Under the pieces are notes generated by a model that searched no databases, had not been told where the DNA came from, and saw only the letters and a list, made by a program, of their open reading frames with translations. A program made the translations under genes and the position numbers. From assembly GCA_045601285.1 (NCBI GenBank), contig JAZRZJ010000061.1, positions 1 to 59,799 on the forward strand: a stretch of DNA of 59,799 bases, written 5' to 3'. Below are positions 8,790-18,027 of this stretch, in pieces. Positions within the stretch are counted from its first letter, which is position 1; each line of letters opens with the position of its first letter. Source of the stretch: F23-B02 sp045601285. GTDB taxonomy: Bacteria; Bacillota; Clostridia; Oscillospirales; Oscillospiraceae.

Positions 8790-8809
8790 AATTACAAAGG
8801 AGAAATACA

Positions 8810-10261
8810 ATGAAACTCTACAACTCCGCTACTCGCAAGAAAGAAGATTTTGTTCCAAATAGTCCCGACATCGTCAAGATGTACACCTGCGGACCTACGG
8901 TCTATCACTTTGCCCATATTGGCAATCTCCGCAGCTACATCATGGAGGATATTCTTGAAAAGCACCTGCGCTATGTTGGTTACAACGTCAAGCGCGTTAT
9001 GAACATCACGGACGTGGGTCACCTTACCAGCGATGCCGATGAGGGCGAGGACAAGATGCTCAAGGGCGCAAAGCGTGAAAACAAGTCCGTTATGGACATT
9101 GCAAAATTTTACACCGACGCATTTTTCTCCGACTGCGCAAAGCTAAACATCAAGACTCCCGACGTTGTTGAGCCCGCAACCAACTGCATTGATGAATACA
9201 TAAAGATCATCACAAAGCTTATGGACACAGGCTACGCATACTTTGCAGGCGGCAACGTCTATTTCGATACCTCAAAGCTTGAGAGATACTACATTTTTAA
9301 TGACTTCAATGCCGATGACCTGGACGTAGGCGTTCGCGAAGGCGTTGAGGAGGACACCAACAAGCGCAACAAGAATGACTTTGTTCTGTGGTTCACCAAG
9401 TCCAAGTTTGAGGATCAGGCGCTCAAATGGGATTCTCCCTGGGGCGTCGGTTATCCCGGCTGGCACATTGAGTGCTCCGGTATTTCCATGAAGCATCTGG
9501 GCGAAGATCTCGACATTCACTGCGGCGGCATTGACAACGCATTTCCCCACCACACCAACGAAATCGCCCAGTCCGAATCCTACATCGGTCATAAATGGTG
9601 CAACTTCTGGATGCACGTTCTCCATCTCAACACCAACTCGGGCAAAATGTCCAAATCCAAGGGTGAGTTCCTCACCGTTGCACTGCTCGAGGAAAAGGGC
9701 TACGATCCCCTCGCCTACCGTCTGTTCTGCCTCCAGAGTCATTACCGCAAGTCACTTGTGTTCACCTGGGAAAACCTTGACAACGCTCAGGGCACCTACC
9801 AGAAGCTCATAAACCGCATTGCAGCTCTCAAGCCCGCAGGTGAAACAGTTGACGAAGCAGCATTTGCTGCACTGCGTGAAAAGTTTGTTTCCGCACTCGA
9901 CAACGACCTGAACACCTCCCTTGCTGTAACCGCACTCTATGATGTCCTCAAGTATCAGACCAATGATGACACCAAGCTGGCTGTAATAGCCGACTTTGAC
10001 AAGGTGCTGGGACTTGACCTCATTGCTAAGGCCGACAAGAAGCGTGAGGAGCTTAAAAAGCAGGCAGTCACCGCAGGTCAGTTCACCATTATTTCCGAAA
10101 GCGGAGAGGCTGACGCAGAGGTTGAAGCAAAAATTCAGGCACGCCAGGACGCAAAGAAGGCAAAGAATTTTGCCGAGGCTGACCGCATCCGCGATGAGCT
10201 TAAGGCAGCCGGTATCGAAGTAACCGATATCCCCCACGGCGCAAAGTGGAAGAGAATATAA
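8810..10261 (+). CDS. cysS: Cysteinyl-tRNA synthetase
   Basis: Product of 483 residues, class I aminoacyl-tRNA synthetase. The HIGH-like motif is HIGN (in YTCGPTVYHFAHIGN), the KMSKS loop is KMSKSKGEF, and the zinc ligands are the first Cys of MYTCGP, the Cys/His of WHIECSG and HHTNE. The ATG at 8810 has AAAGGAG at good spacing, and an earlier in-frame ATG inside pgsA is rejected. No T-box leader is present because only 20 bases separate it from pgsA; expression is from the operon. Confidence 0.96.
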   Translation: MKLYNSATRKKEDFVPNSPDIVKMYTCGPTVYHFAHIGNLRSYIMEDILEKHLRYVGYNVKRVMNITDVGHLTSDADEGEDKMLKGAKRENKSVMDIAKFYTDAFFSDCAKLNIKTPDVVEPATNCIDEYIKIITKLMDTGYAYFAGGNVYFDTSKLERYYIFNDFNADDLDVGVREGVEEDTNKRNKNDFVLWFTKSKFEDQALKWDSPWGVGYPGWHIECSGISMKHLGEDLDIHCGGIDNAFPHHTNEIAQSESYIGHKWCNFWMHVLHLNTNSGKMSKSKGEFLTVALLEEKGYDPLAYRLFCLQSHYRKSLVFTWENLDNAQGTYQKLINRIAALKPAGETVDEAAFAALREKFVSALDNDLNTSLAVTALYDVLKYQTNDDTKLAVIADFDKVLGLDLIAKADKKREELKKQAVTAGQFTIISESGEADAEVEAKIQARQDAKKAKNFAEADRIRDELKAAGIEVTDIPHGAKWKRI

Positions 10262-10333
10262 TTTTTTTACTCAACCACGAAAGAGTTTATTATGAGCACT
10301 TTCGAAAATTTGCGTTAAAAATGTGAGGAGAAA

Positions 10334-10687
10334 ATGCAGTTTCCGATTGTTATCTATTGGGCGATCAATATACTGTTGTTTGCCTTTATGTATGGTTCAA
10401 AACCGATAATACCGGCAATTATTTGGATGACTTTAATGATGTTCATCTGGATATATGAAGTATTCAAATATTATAATTTCCTTCAGAAAAATTATCCGGA
10501 AGAGTACTCAGAATTAGTCAATAGAAAAACTACGCTGAAAAATCATTTGAAGTTTTATGTAGGCACAGATGATAATGACCTAAAAACAAATCAGAAACGG
10601 TTTAAACAAGTTCTTATATCAACACCTATCTGGTTTGTCCTTGCCCCGGCGGCTTCAATTTTAGGCGCAATAATTAGGCTTAAGTAA
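10334..10687 (+). CDS. Small hypothetical membrane protein
   Basis: Product of 117 residues, not recognised. Two hydrophobic segments lie at the N-terminus (about 3-19 and 23-42), a charged central part (about 43-88) with many Lys, Asp and Asn, and a third segment near 92-113. A GTGAGGAGAAA site precedes the ATG. The gene is clearly richer in A and T than cysS upstream and uses codons such as ATA and AAA often, which suggests a different origin. Two hairpins follow (10699-10718 and a weaker one at 10741-10780) before a palindromic repeat. Confidence 0.7.
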   Translation: MQFPIVIYWAINILLFAFMYGSKPIIPAIIWMTLMMFIWIYEVFKYYNFLQKNYPEEYSELVNRKTTLKNHLKFYVGTDDNDLKTNQKRFKQVLISTPIWFVLAPAASILGAIIRLK

Positions 10688-10805
10688 TCAAAATAGGTGG
10701 GCTGCTGTTTAGCAGTCCATCTATTCATGATTGGAGAATAAAAAGAGGCAGTCTGATTGGTACCTGATTGGTGCCTTTTATTATTATATTTACAGAAAAA
10801 TATCG

Positions 10806-10888
10806 TGTCATTCTGAGCGCAGCGAAGAATCCCCCTTATGCGCCTTTTCCACCGGGGATTCTTCGTCGCTTCGCTCCTCAGAATGACA
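10806..10888. repeat. Palindromic TGTCATTCTGAG element, copy A
   Basis: An 83-base near-palindrome bounded by TGTCATTCTGAG and its complement CTCAGAATGACA, with inner arms GCGAAGAATC and GATTCTTCG. Five more copies occur in this window, all between genes. It has no coding capacity and looks like a small non-autonomous element able to fold into one long hairpin. Confidence 0.85.
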
Positions 10889-10941
10889 TTCTTTTTGCCG
10901 CTTGCATAATAATAATCCCCCGGCGTACCCGGGTCTTTTTC

Positions 10942-11598
10942 ATATGCGGGCATAGCCCTCTTTTACTAGCCACGCCTCAAGGCGTAAACTACGGCCTGAC
11001 ACTTGCGAGTGGATTGTTACTTGCTACCCGTAAACGGGTCTTCGTATTCTCTTATTGTCATTTGGTCGTGGATTTGGTCTTCTTTTAGTTGATTCTTTAT
11101 GTATTCTTCTATCTTCTTGGCATTCTTCCCTACTGTATCTACATAGTACCCTCGGCACCAGAAACTGCGGTTTCCATACTTATATTTCAGATTTCCGTGC
11201 CTTTCATGTATCAGCAGTGAGCTTTTACCCTTCAGGAACCCCATAAAACTGGAAACCGACAGTTTCGGAGGTATTTCCACCAGCATATGCACATGGTCTG
11301 GACATACCTCTGCTTCTACTATCTTTACTCCTTTCCAGTCGCACAATTCCCTTAATATTTTCCCTATTTCTGCTTTGTGTTCTCCGTAGAATATCTGCCT
11401 TCTGTATTTCGGCGCAAACACTATATGGTATTTGCAGTTCCATGTTGTATGTGCTAAACTATTATTGTCATTCGCCATCCGAATGTCCTCCTTATGTTTG
11501 TCTTGTGCAGTTGTCAGGCCGCACTTACATCTTACCATAAGGAGTTTTTTATTCCTCACCGCTTAAGCTTTTTTGAACTCCCGGCACAGCCGGGAGTT
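10942..11598 (-). mobile_element. IS200/IS605-type insertion sequence
   Basis: A single tnpA gene lies between two subterminal hairpins without terminal inverted repeats, the layout of IS200-type elements. The hairpin at the gene's 5' side is AACTCCCGGC/GCCGGGAGTT (11576-11598) and that at the 3' side is ACGCC/GGCGT (10972-10985). The outer limits are estimates; 10942-10958 is taken as near the right end because the same 17 bases recur at 55101-55117 in a decayed copy. Confidence 0.75.
11017..11478 (-). CDS. tnpA: IS200/IS605 family transposase TnpA (HUH/Y1 enzyme)
   Basis: Product of 153 residues, the standard size. The metal-binding HUH motif is DHVHML (His62 and His64) and the catalytic Tyr lies in GYYVDTVG (about 111-112). 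This enzyme moves single-stranded copies by recognising end hairpins. The start at 11478 has AAGGAGGACATTCGG; the frame remains open a further 27 codons upstream but that part is not conserved in type. The gene looks intact. No tnpB accompanies it. Confidence 0.93.
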   Translation of the reverse strand: MANDNNSLAHTTWNCKYHIVFAPKYRRQIFYGEHKAEIGKILRELCDWKGVKIVEAEVCPDHVHMLVEIPPKLSVSSFMGFLKGKSSLLIHERHGNLKYKYGNRSFWCRGYYVDTVGKNAKKIEEYIKNQLKEDQIHDQMTIREYEDPFTGSK

Positions 11599-11615
11599 TT
11601 CGTTTACAACAAAAT

Positions 11616-11645
11616 AAAAAAGACACCCTTTGGGGTGTCTTTTTT
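11616..11645 (-). terminator. Terminator of the racemase-lipoprotein-radical SAM operon
   Basis: AAAAAGACACCC pairs with GGGGTGTCTTTTT around a TTT loop. It overlaps the last codons of the radical-SAM gene and works in either direction. Confidence 0.8.
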
Positions 11646-12480
11646 ATTTGTTGAATCTTGTTGCGTAGCCACATCTGCGGCACAGCTCCTCGGTGGGTTT
11701 TCTGTTTGAAAAGCCCTCATACAGTGCCTTCGCTCTGGGGGAAGCGAGGATTTCCTCAAGGCTCTGCTCAAAGATGTTTCCGAGCCTGATATCACCCTCG
11801 GCATCAAGACAGCACGGCACCGCCGTTCCGTCGCAGAGCACGGCAAGCTGGTCACGCAGACCGTGGCAGAACTGCACCTTGTACTCGGGCGCGTCCATAT
11901 CGGGCCAGTCGAATTTTGCCGCGTTTTCAAGATAGATATTTTCCGCAAGCCGCAGACTGCCCGTTCTTGTTTCCTGCCAGCAGCCCTCTGTTCTGCTCCG
12001 CAGAAAGTCAAGGATTTCGCCGTTGAGTGCGTTCTCGCCGCCGTCATTCCACAGACGCAGGGCGCAGATCGTTCCGCTCTTTGCAAGCTTTTCGGCAACG
12101 CTCCACACGCTTTCAAGATAGTCTTGAAGGGATACGGCACTTCGGTTTGCCTCATAGCTGTGGAGGGACACGCTGAGCTTATACAGCTTTTCCGCGCCCA
12201 GCAGGACTTCCGCGCATTCCCCCACAAGCGTTCCGTTTGTGGTAATGCAGCAGTTCATGTCCTTTTCGGCGGCAATATGCAGTAGCTCAGGCAGCTCGGG
12301 ATGCGTCAGCGGTTCGCCCATGAGATGAAAATAAACGTGTTTTGTGTGACCCTTCAGTCTTTCAATGACAAGGGCAAACTCCTCCCTGCTCATACGGCGG
12401 GGCGCTCTTTTCGTGCCGTGGCAGAAGGAGCAGCTCAGATTGCAGATATTTGTGATTTCAACATAAGCCTTACTGAACAC
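11644..12480 (-). CDS. Radical SAM/SPASM domain protein
   Basis: Product of 278 residues with a GTG start and a GGAG site six bases before it. CNLSCSFC (near residues 13-20) is the C-x3-C-x2-C radical-SAM cluster motif and MGEPLTHPEL the second conserved motif. The C-terminal part has a SPASM-like set of cysteines (FCHGL, VPCCLD, CRRCGY) for auxiliary Fe-S clusters. Such enzymes often modify peptides or proteins, but no precursor peptide is visible nearby. It is the last gene of a three-gene operon with an orphan metal/corrinoid-type binding lipoprotein and an Asp/Glu racemase. The substrate is unknown. Confidence 0.85.
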   Translation of the reverse strand: MFSKAYVEITNICNLSCSFCHGTKRAPRRMSREEFALVIERLKGHTKHVYFHLMGEPLTHPELPELLHIAAEKDMNCCITTNGTLVGECAEVLLGAEKLYKLSVSLHSYEANRSAVSLQDYLESVWSVAEKLAKSGTICALRLWNDGGENALNGEILDFLRSRTEGCWQETRTGSLRLAENIYLENAAKFDWPDMDAPEYKVQFCHGLRDQLAVLCDGTAVPCCLDAEGDIRLGNIFEQSLEEILASPRAKALYEGFSNRKPTEELCRRCGYATRFNK

Positions 12481-12486
12481 GGTTTC

Positions 12487-13452
12487 TTACTCCGCACCGC
12501 TGACATCAGCATACAAAGAGGCAGCAATCGCCTCAACGGTGAGGCTGCAGCGCACACCCGGGAAGCAGTTTTCAAGAGGCAGGCGCATAACCCGAGGCTG
12601 TCCGTCTGAAAGACAGTCAAGCTGCGACAGCTCGGGGTTATTCAGCAGAGCATCAAGCTTTTCATCGTAGCCCGAGCTCTTATAGTCGTGAATGATGATA
12701 AAATCCGGGTCGGCGGCGATTATATCCTCAACCGTAACCGCGTCCCATGCTTTTTCAAGCTCCGCAAAGACATTGACTCCGCCTGCGGCGGCAATGAGAG
12801 AATTTTCATAGCTGTAGGCACCCGCCACATAAGCCTTGCTTCCGAGAAAGCTGTCAAGCACGAGGACACGCGCCGCCTCTTCGGGCAGCTCCTCATTAAC
12901 CGCACTGATTCGTGCCGCGTCCTTTGAGATGAGCTCCTCCGCCGCCTCGCTGACACCGAAAATTTTAGCTATGTCACGGACATCTCTGTACATTTCCCCG
13001 ATGCTGCCGGAGTTGAGCACAAAGACGGTTATGCCCGCCCTTTCAAGAGACTTCACCGTGAGATTTTCGCCGAAAATCCAGTCCGTTGCGCAGATGAAAT
13101 CGCAGCCGCTTGCGGTGAGCTGCTCCAGCGTGGGATAGCCCTCGGCAATGTCGGGTACGGTGTAATAATCGTCGGCATATTCCTCAAGTGCGCCCGTGCT
13201 GTGATTGGACATACACTTGCCGATTACAAGATCGGAAAGACCCAGAGCGCAGAAAAGCTCCGTGCAGTTCGGGCCTGCGGTAACGACCTTCTGAGGCATT
13301 TCCTTGACAGTAACGGTCTTGCCGTGGTTTTCAAAGCTTACAGCCTCGTATTTCTCCTCGCTCTCTTCGGTCTTTTTCTCCTCATCGTCTGAGCAGGCAC
13401 AGAGGGAAAAAAGCATTGCAAGGCACAGCAGAAGTGCGGTTAATCTTTTCAT
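12487..13452 (-). CDS. ABC-transporter substrate-binding lipoprotein (BtuF/FepB-like fold)
   Basis: Product of 321 residues. A lipoprotein signal (MKRLTALLLCLAMLFSLCACS) ends in the lipobox LCAC, followed by an acidic, Lys-rich linker. The rest has the class III binding-protein pattern used for iron siderophores, haem or B12: VVTAGPNCTELFCALGL, then GYPTLEQLTASGCDFICATDW and a long central helix. No permease or ATPase gene is adjacent, so it must share a transporter encoded elsewhere or act as a sensor. The start overlaps the racemase stop by four bases (ATGA). Confidence 0.82.
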   Translation of the reverse strand: MKRLTALLLCLAMLFSLCACSDDEEKKTEESEEKYEAVSFENHGKTVTVKEMPQKVVTAGPNCTELFCALGLSDLVIGKCMSNHSTGALEEYADDYYTVPDIAEGYPTLEQLTASGCDFICATDWIFGENLTVKSLERAGITVFVLNSGSIGEMYRDVRDIAKIFGVSEAAEELISKDAARISAVNEELPEEAARVLVLDSFLGSKAYVAGAYSYENSLIAAAGGVNVFAELEKAWDAVTVEDIIAADPDFIIIHDYKSSGYDEKLDALLNNPELSQLDCLSDGQPRVMRLPLENCFPGVRCSLTVEAIAASLYADVSGAE

Positions 13453-14162
13453 ATCTTCACCTCAGTTTTTACCTTTCCGCCTGCGGCGGTAATTGCCGCC
13501 TCCGCAAGAATTGCCGTGGGGTCAAGAAAGCGACGCTCCGTATTGCCGGCGTAGGCTATGGGAAGCTCGGTGCAGCCCAATATAAACGCCTCGCAGCCCG
13601 CTTTTTCCATGCAGTCAAGCGTGCTGTCAAGAGCCGCGGTGTCCGCAGGCTTTCCCGCCTTGACCTCATTATATATCATGTGCATGAGCTTTTTCTGCCC
13701 GTCGGAGTCGGGTTTTATAAGCTCAATGCCGTACTTTGCGAAAATCACATCGTAAACTACGCTCTGCACCGTTCCGTCTGTGGCAAGAAGTCCCGCGCAT
13801 TTTATGCCCGCCTCCGCTGCCGTCCTTGCGGTTTCCTCCGGCATGTGCAGAATGGGGATTCCGCAGCCCTCAGCCACTTTTCCGTGGAAGAAGTGGGCGG
13901 TGTTGCAGGGAATAATGAGCAGATCGGCACCCATTTTCTCAAGTCTCTGTGCCGATTCCAGCATATATTTTGCGGGCTCGTCGGAGCCTGCGAGAATGCA
14001 GGCGGTGCGGTCGGGAATATCCGTGTTGTTGTCAATGAGAATGTGCAGATGCTCGCGGTCACAGCCGGCCTCGGTCTTCTCCACGATTTTTTTGAAAAGA
14101 TCTGCCGTTGCCATGGGACCCATGCCGCCGATTATTCCGATTACCTTGCGTGAATTGATCAT
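13449..14162 (-). CDS. Aspartate/glutamate racemase family protein
   Basis: Product of 237 residues. Two catalytic-type cysteines sit in IPCNTAH and GCTELP, and the N-terminus IGIIGGMGPMAT is typical of the Asp/Glu/hydantoin racemase family. It interconverts D- and L-aspartate or glutamate without pyridoxal phosphate. The ATG at 14162 is chosen since the conserved strand begins four codons later; the frame is open 14 codons further upstream. First gene of the operon with the binding lipoprotein and the radical-SAM protein. It is more like aspartate racemase (YgeA-type) than cell-wall MurI. Confidence 0.88.
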   Translation of the reverse strand: MINSRKVIGIIGGMGPMATADLFKKIVEKTEAGCDREHLHILIDNNTDIPDRTACILAGSDEPAKYMLESAQRLEKMGADLLIIPCNTAHFFHGKVAEGCGIPILHMPEETARTAAEAGIKCAGLLATDGTVQSVVYDVIFAKYGIELIKPDSDGQKKLMHMIYNEVKAGKPADTAALDSTLDCMEKAGCEAFILGCTELPIAYAGNTERRFLDPTAILAEAAITAAGGKVKTEVKI

Positions 14163-14217
14163 AGTCTTCACCCTGAAACGCTTTATGATATATGATTTTA
14201 CCACGCTTCGCCGCTTA

Positions 14218-14264
14218 TTTCAACAATACGGTAAATTATAGTTTGATGCGTATTGCAGTTGAAA
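14218..14264. promoter_or_regulatory. Interrupted inverted repeat between divergent genes
   Basis: TTTCAACAATACG (14218-14230) is complementary to CGTATT-GCA-GTTGAAA (14249-14264), with one short bulge. It lies in the 123-base region between the racemase gene (leftward) and the MMPL gene (rightward), so it could be an operator for one or both. Confidence 0.5.
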
Positions 14265-14285
14265 TAATGCTCACTTTGAGGTAAA

Positions 14286-16400
14286 ATGTTTATTAGACTT
14301 ATCAGCTTCCGAGGTGTAATCTTGAAAAAAATCGCTTTATGGGAAGCGAGAAATCCGAAGCTTGTGCTTCTGATTGCTCTGCTCCTTGTAATACCCGCCG
14401 CCATAGGCTTCTTCACCACGGGTGTCAACTATGACATTCTGTCCTATCTCCCCGAGGACATTGAGTCCATGCAGGGCGAGGCCATACTTGACGAAGCCTT
14501 TGACACCGCAGGCATATCCATCGTCATTACGGAGGATATGTCCCCGAAGCAGACGGCGGCACTCAAAAACGAAATACTTGAAATTGACCACGTTGCCTCT
14601 GTAATCTGGGTGGACACCATTGCGGACATCGGCATTCCCGCCGACATTCTGCCCGATATAATGAAGGACATTTTTTACTCCGAGGACGGCAGCAAGACCA
14701 TGATGCTTGTGCGCTACGAAAACTCTGAGGGTGGCGAGGGCTCCGACCTTGAGGCCATAGGCGAAATCAAGAAGCTTCTTGACGGCAAAACCTTCCTCAG
14801 CGGCATTTCCGTCATGGTTGACGACACCCACGAGCTTGCGGACACCCAGGCGCCCGTTTACATTGCCGCTGCGGTTTTCCTTGCCCTTGCCGTCATGACG
14901 GTGATGATGAAGTCCTGGCTGCAACCCTTTGTAATTCTCGGCACACTCGGTCTTGCGGTCATCTACAACATGGGCACCAACTTCTTCATGGGCGAGATTT
15001 CCTTTATAACTCAATGCGTTGCCGCAATTCTGCAGATGGGCGTCACTATGGACTATTCAATTTTCCTCATCGACCGCTATGCCGAGGAAAAGGAGCGTTT
15101 TGAAAGCCGCGGGGAAGCCATGGCGGAGGCTGTGGCAAAATCCTTTTCTGCCCTGCTTGGCAGCTCGCTCACAACGGTGTTCGGCTTTGCTGCTCTGTGC
15201 TTCATGCGGCTGAGGCTCGGCTTTGACATCGGCTTTGTCATGGCAAAGGGCGTTGTTTTCGGCATACTCACCGTTGTTTTCGTTCTCCCCGCCATTCTCC
15301 TTATCTTCGAGGAGCCCATGGCAAAATACACCCACAAAAGCTACATACCGAGCTTTACGGGCATAAACAGATTTACCGTCAGACACCGCCGCGTTTTTGC
15401 CCTGATCTTCCTTATTCTGCTTGTCCCAACCTATTTCCTGCAGAACAGCGTTGACAAATATTACAGCATGGACAGAGCGCTGCCCTCCTATATGACCTCA
15501 ATCGAGGGCATCGGCAAGCTGAAAACCGACTTCGGCATGGCAAGCACACAGTTTGTCATCGTTGACGATTCAATTCCCGACGAAAAGCTCATTCAGATGG
15601 AGCACAAGCTCGAAAAGCTTGAGGGCATAAGCTATATTCTCGCCTACAACAGCCTTGTGGGCCCCGGCATTCCCGACAGCATCATTCCCGATGAGCTGCT
15701 TGAGCTCTGCAAGCAGGACGGACGGCAGCTCATCATGGTCAACTCCGAGTACAGCCCCGCGACTCCCGAGCTTACCCGTCAGCTTAAGGAGATGGACGAA
15801 ATCGTCAAGGCCTGCGACCCCGATGCCTATATAACGGGTGAGGGCGCAATCACCCAGGGGCTTATGGACACCACCGACCGTGACTTTGCCGTGACCGCGG
15901 TGCTGTCTGTAATCGCGATCTTCATTCTCATCGCAATCGTCTTCAGATCCCCGTCGCTTCCCGTGATCCTCGTGCTTACCATTGAGCTTGCGATATGGCT
16001 CAATCTCTCCATTTCCGCAATAATGGGTACAACCGTATCCTTCGTTGACCCCACGGTAATCAACTGCATTCAGCTCGGCGCCACCGTTGACTACGCAATT
16101 CTTCTCACCACGCGCTTCCGCGAGGAGCTTACACATCTGCCCCGGGAGGAAGCGATCTTCGCCGCGGCGGAAACTGCGGAAAGGTCCATTTTCCAGAGCG
16201 CAATGGTATTTTTCGTTGTCACCTTCGGCGTGTACCTTTTCTGTGACATAAACATCGTGCGCGGAATGTGCATTCTCCTTGCACGCGGCGCCATCATCAG
16301 CGAATGCGTCATCATGCTGTTCCTCTCCCCCGTGCTCTGCGTCGGTGAGAGGTTCATCAGCAAAACCACAGCTACCTGGAGGCTTTCACACCATGAATAA
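14286..16400 (+). CDS. RND superfamily exporter, MMPL type
   Basis: Product of 704 residues (692 if the TTG at 14322, which has a better-spaced GAGGTG, is used). It has the two-fold repeat of the family: one transmembrane helix near the N-terminus, an extracytoplasmic loop, five helices (about 190-330), then the same pattern again (helices near 370 and 535-690). Motifs ILQMGVTMDYSIFLIDRY and IQLGATVDYAILLTTRF carry the central-helix Asp used for proton coupling. Such proteins export lipids or hydrophobic compounds. It overlaps the next gene by eight bases, so the two products probably work together. Confidence 0.9.
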   Translation: MFIRLISFRGVILKKIALWEARNPKLVLLIALLLVIPAAIGFFTTGVNYDILSYLPEDIESMQGEAILDEAFDTAGISIVITEDMSPKQTAALKNEILEIDHVASVIWVDTIADIGIPADILPDIMKDIFYSEDGSKTMMLVRYENSEGGEGSDLEAIGEIKKLLDGKTFLSGISVMVDDTHELADTQAPVYIAAAVFLALAVMTVMMKSWLQPFVILGTLGLAVIYNMGTNFFMGEISFITQCVAAILQMGVTMDYSIFLIDRYAEEKERFESRGEAMAEAVAKSFSALLGSSLTTVFGFAALCFMRLRLGFDIGFVMAKGVVFGILTVVFVLPAILLIFEEPMAKYTHKSYIPSFTGINRFTVRHRRVFALIFLILLVPTYFLQNSVDKYYSMDRALPSYMTSIEGIGKLKTDFGMASTQFVIVDDSIPDEKLIQMEHKLEKLEGISYILAYNSLVGPGIPDSIIPDELLELCKQDGRQLIMVNSEYSPATPELTRQLKEMDEIVKACDPDAYITGEGAITQGLMDTTDRDFAVTAVLSVIAIFILIAIVFRSPSLPVILVLTIELAIWLNLSISAIMGTTVSFVDPTVINCIQLGATVDYAILLTTRFREELTHLPREEAIFAAAETAERSIFQSAMVFFVVTFGVYLFCDINIVRGMCILLARGAIISECVIMLFLSPVLCVGERFISKTTATWRLSHHE

Positions 16401-17970
16401 GAAAAATACGGTCAGGCTTATATGCCTGCTTCTTGCCGCGCTCATGCTCTTTTCAGCCTGCGGCGGAAAAGAAACCGAAAAGGACAAGGAGGAAGAGGCG
16501 GCGGGATCTCCTGTTCCTCACCAGACCTTTGAGCTTTCCGACACCCCCGTTTACAAGGAGGAGTCCGTATATGTCAATCTCCGTCCCAACGGCAGCATTT
16601 CGGGCGTGAACGTCACCGACCGCATACACACGGAGCTTCCTCAGGTCAGGGTTGAGGACATTACAAGCCTCTCCGATATAAGCGATGTCAAAACCTTCAC
16701 CGAGCCCGTCTACGAGGACGGTCATATGTACTGGGATATGGAGGGGACAGACCTCTATTACAGCGGCACAACAGACAATGCTCCTCCCGTTAAAATCAGC
16801 ATAAAATATTTCCTCGACGGCAAGGAAATCGGCTATGACAAGCTTGCGGGCAAAAGCGGAAACGTCAGAATCGAAATAGATGTGGAAAACAGCCTCACCA
16901 AAGCCGTCAATGTGGGCGGAAAAACGGCTGAGATCACCTGCCCCATTCTTTTCGTGGGCGGCATGATTCTTCCCGAGGAGAGCTTTGAAAACGTCACAAC
17001 CGAAAACGCCGCCATTCTCGGCGACGGCTCACGCAAGCTTGTTTTCTTCGCGGGCATTCCCGGCATGGACGAAAGCCTTGCCCTCGGCAGTCTGCCCGTT
17101 CAGATCCTCGGCGACGCCATAACCAAAACCGAATACTCCGTCAGCGCCGACGTTGAAAGCTTCTCTGTCAGCAACATGATGTTTGCCGCAGTACCCTTCT
17201 CCTCCGTTTTCGCTCTCGGCGGCGAGGGCGCGCTTGACGGTGTTGAGGGGCTCAAGACCGCCCTTGCGGAAATCGAAGCCCTGCTGGGCTCCTTCTCGGG
17301 TATGGACATTCAGCAGCTTATGCAGATGCTTTACGGCGGTGCGTCGCAGGCAGAAAAGCTTCTTTCCGCCGTGGGCGAGGCCAGCGCCCTCTACAACGAA
17401 AACCGCGGACTTCTTGAGCTCATGGACAAATACATCACCGGGGAAAACCTTGCCCTCGCGGAAAGACTTATAAGCGAGCTTGAGAGCGTTAAGGCAAGCG
17501 GCATTGAAAAAATCCTCGGCAGTGAGGAGTTTTCAAGCCTTATGAACCTGCTGTCCGGCTTTGACGCAAATACCGGTCAGCTCTCAGAGCTTTCGGGCGA
17601 CGCAATTCAGCTTATTTCCCTTATGGGCAGCCTGCGCAAAGACCTGTCCGACCCGGCATTGAAGGCTTCCGTGGACAAGCTTCCGGAAACGGTGAGCCGC
17701 CTGCGAAATCTTGTGGAAATACTGAAGGACAGCCGCGAAACCCTTGACAGCTTTGAAGCTCTGCTCAGCGGCGATACAATGGAGAGCATCATGAAGATTA
17801 CCGAAAAATTCACCGACCTGTCCTCTCTTTCCGAGGCGCAGGCAGAGCATCTTGCCCTGAGAATGAGGGAATGGCTGGACTTCGGTCAGGAGTATGACAT
17901 CTTCACACAGCGCACCGAAAAAGCATCCTCCTCCGTAATTTTCATCTACAAGACAGAAGCAATAGGGTAA
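16393..17970 (+). CDS. Lipoprotein with YhgE/Pip-type N-terminal domain, partner of the MMPL exporter
   Basis: Product of 525 residues. A lipoprotein signal ends at LFSACGG. Residues of about 45-260 follow the extracytoplasmic domain seen in YhgE/Pip membrane proteins: ESVYVNLRPNGSISGVNV, a MYWDMEGTDLYYSGTTD block and KYFLDGKEIGYDKLAGKSG. The second half (about 280-510) is helical, rich in Leu, Ser and Glu, and likely coiled coil. The ATG lies inside the last codons of the MMPL gene (ATGAATAA), so translation is coupled. I infer an extracytoplasmic adaptor for the exporter. Confidence 0.8.
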   Translation: MNKKNTVRLICLLLAALMLFSACGGKETEKDKEEEAAGSPVPHQTFELSDTPVYKEESVYVNLRPNGSISGVNVTDRIHTELPQVRVEDITSLSDISDVKTFTEPVYEDGHMYWDMEGTDLYYSGTTDNAPPVKISIKYFLDGKEIGYDKLAGKSGNVRIEIDVENSLTKAVNVGGKTAEITCPILFVGGMILPEESFENVTTENAAILGDGSRKLVFFAGIPGMDESLALGSLPVQILGDAITKTEYSVSADVESFSVSNMMFAAVPFSSVFALGGEGALDGVEGLKTALAEIEALLGSFSGMDIQQLMQMLYGGASQAEKLLSAVGEASALYNENRGLLELMDKYITGENLALAERLISELESVKASGIEKILGSEEFSSLMNLLSGFDANTGQLSELSGDAIQLISLMGSLRKDLSDPALKASVDKLPETVSRLRNLVEILKDSRETLDSFEALLSGDTMESIMKITEKFTDLSSLSEAQAEHLALRMREWLDFGQEYDIFTQRTEKASSSVIFIYKTEAIG

Positions 17971-17973
17971 ATA

Positions 17974-18008
17974 AATCCCCGCAGCAAACGCTGCGGGGAT
18001 TGTTCTTT
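17974..18008 (+). terminator. Terminator of the MMPL-lipoprotein operon
   Basis: A 12-base stem AATCCCCGCAGC / GCTGCGGGGATT with AAAC loop, followed by GTTCTTTT. It sits just before the convergent zinc-ribbon gene. Confidence 0.85.
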
Positions 18009-18027
18009 TACGTTATTTGTTTTCGGC

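Noticed and set aside
8790..8809. T-box leader for cysS
   Set aside because: Only 20 bases separate pgsA and cysS, too short for a T-box.
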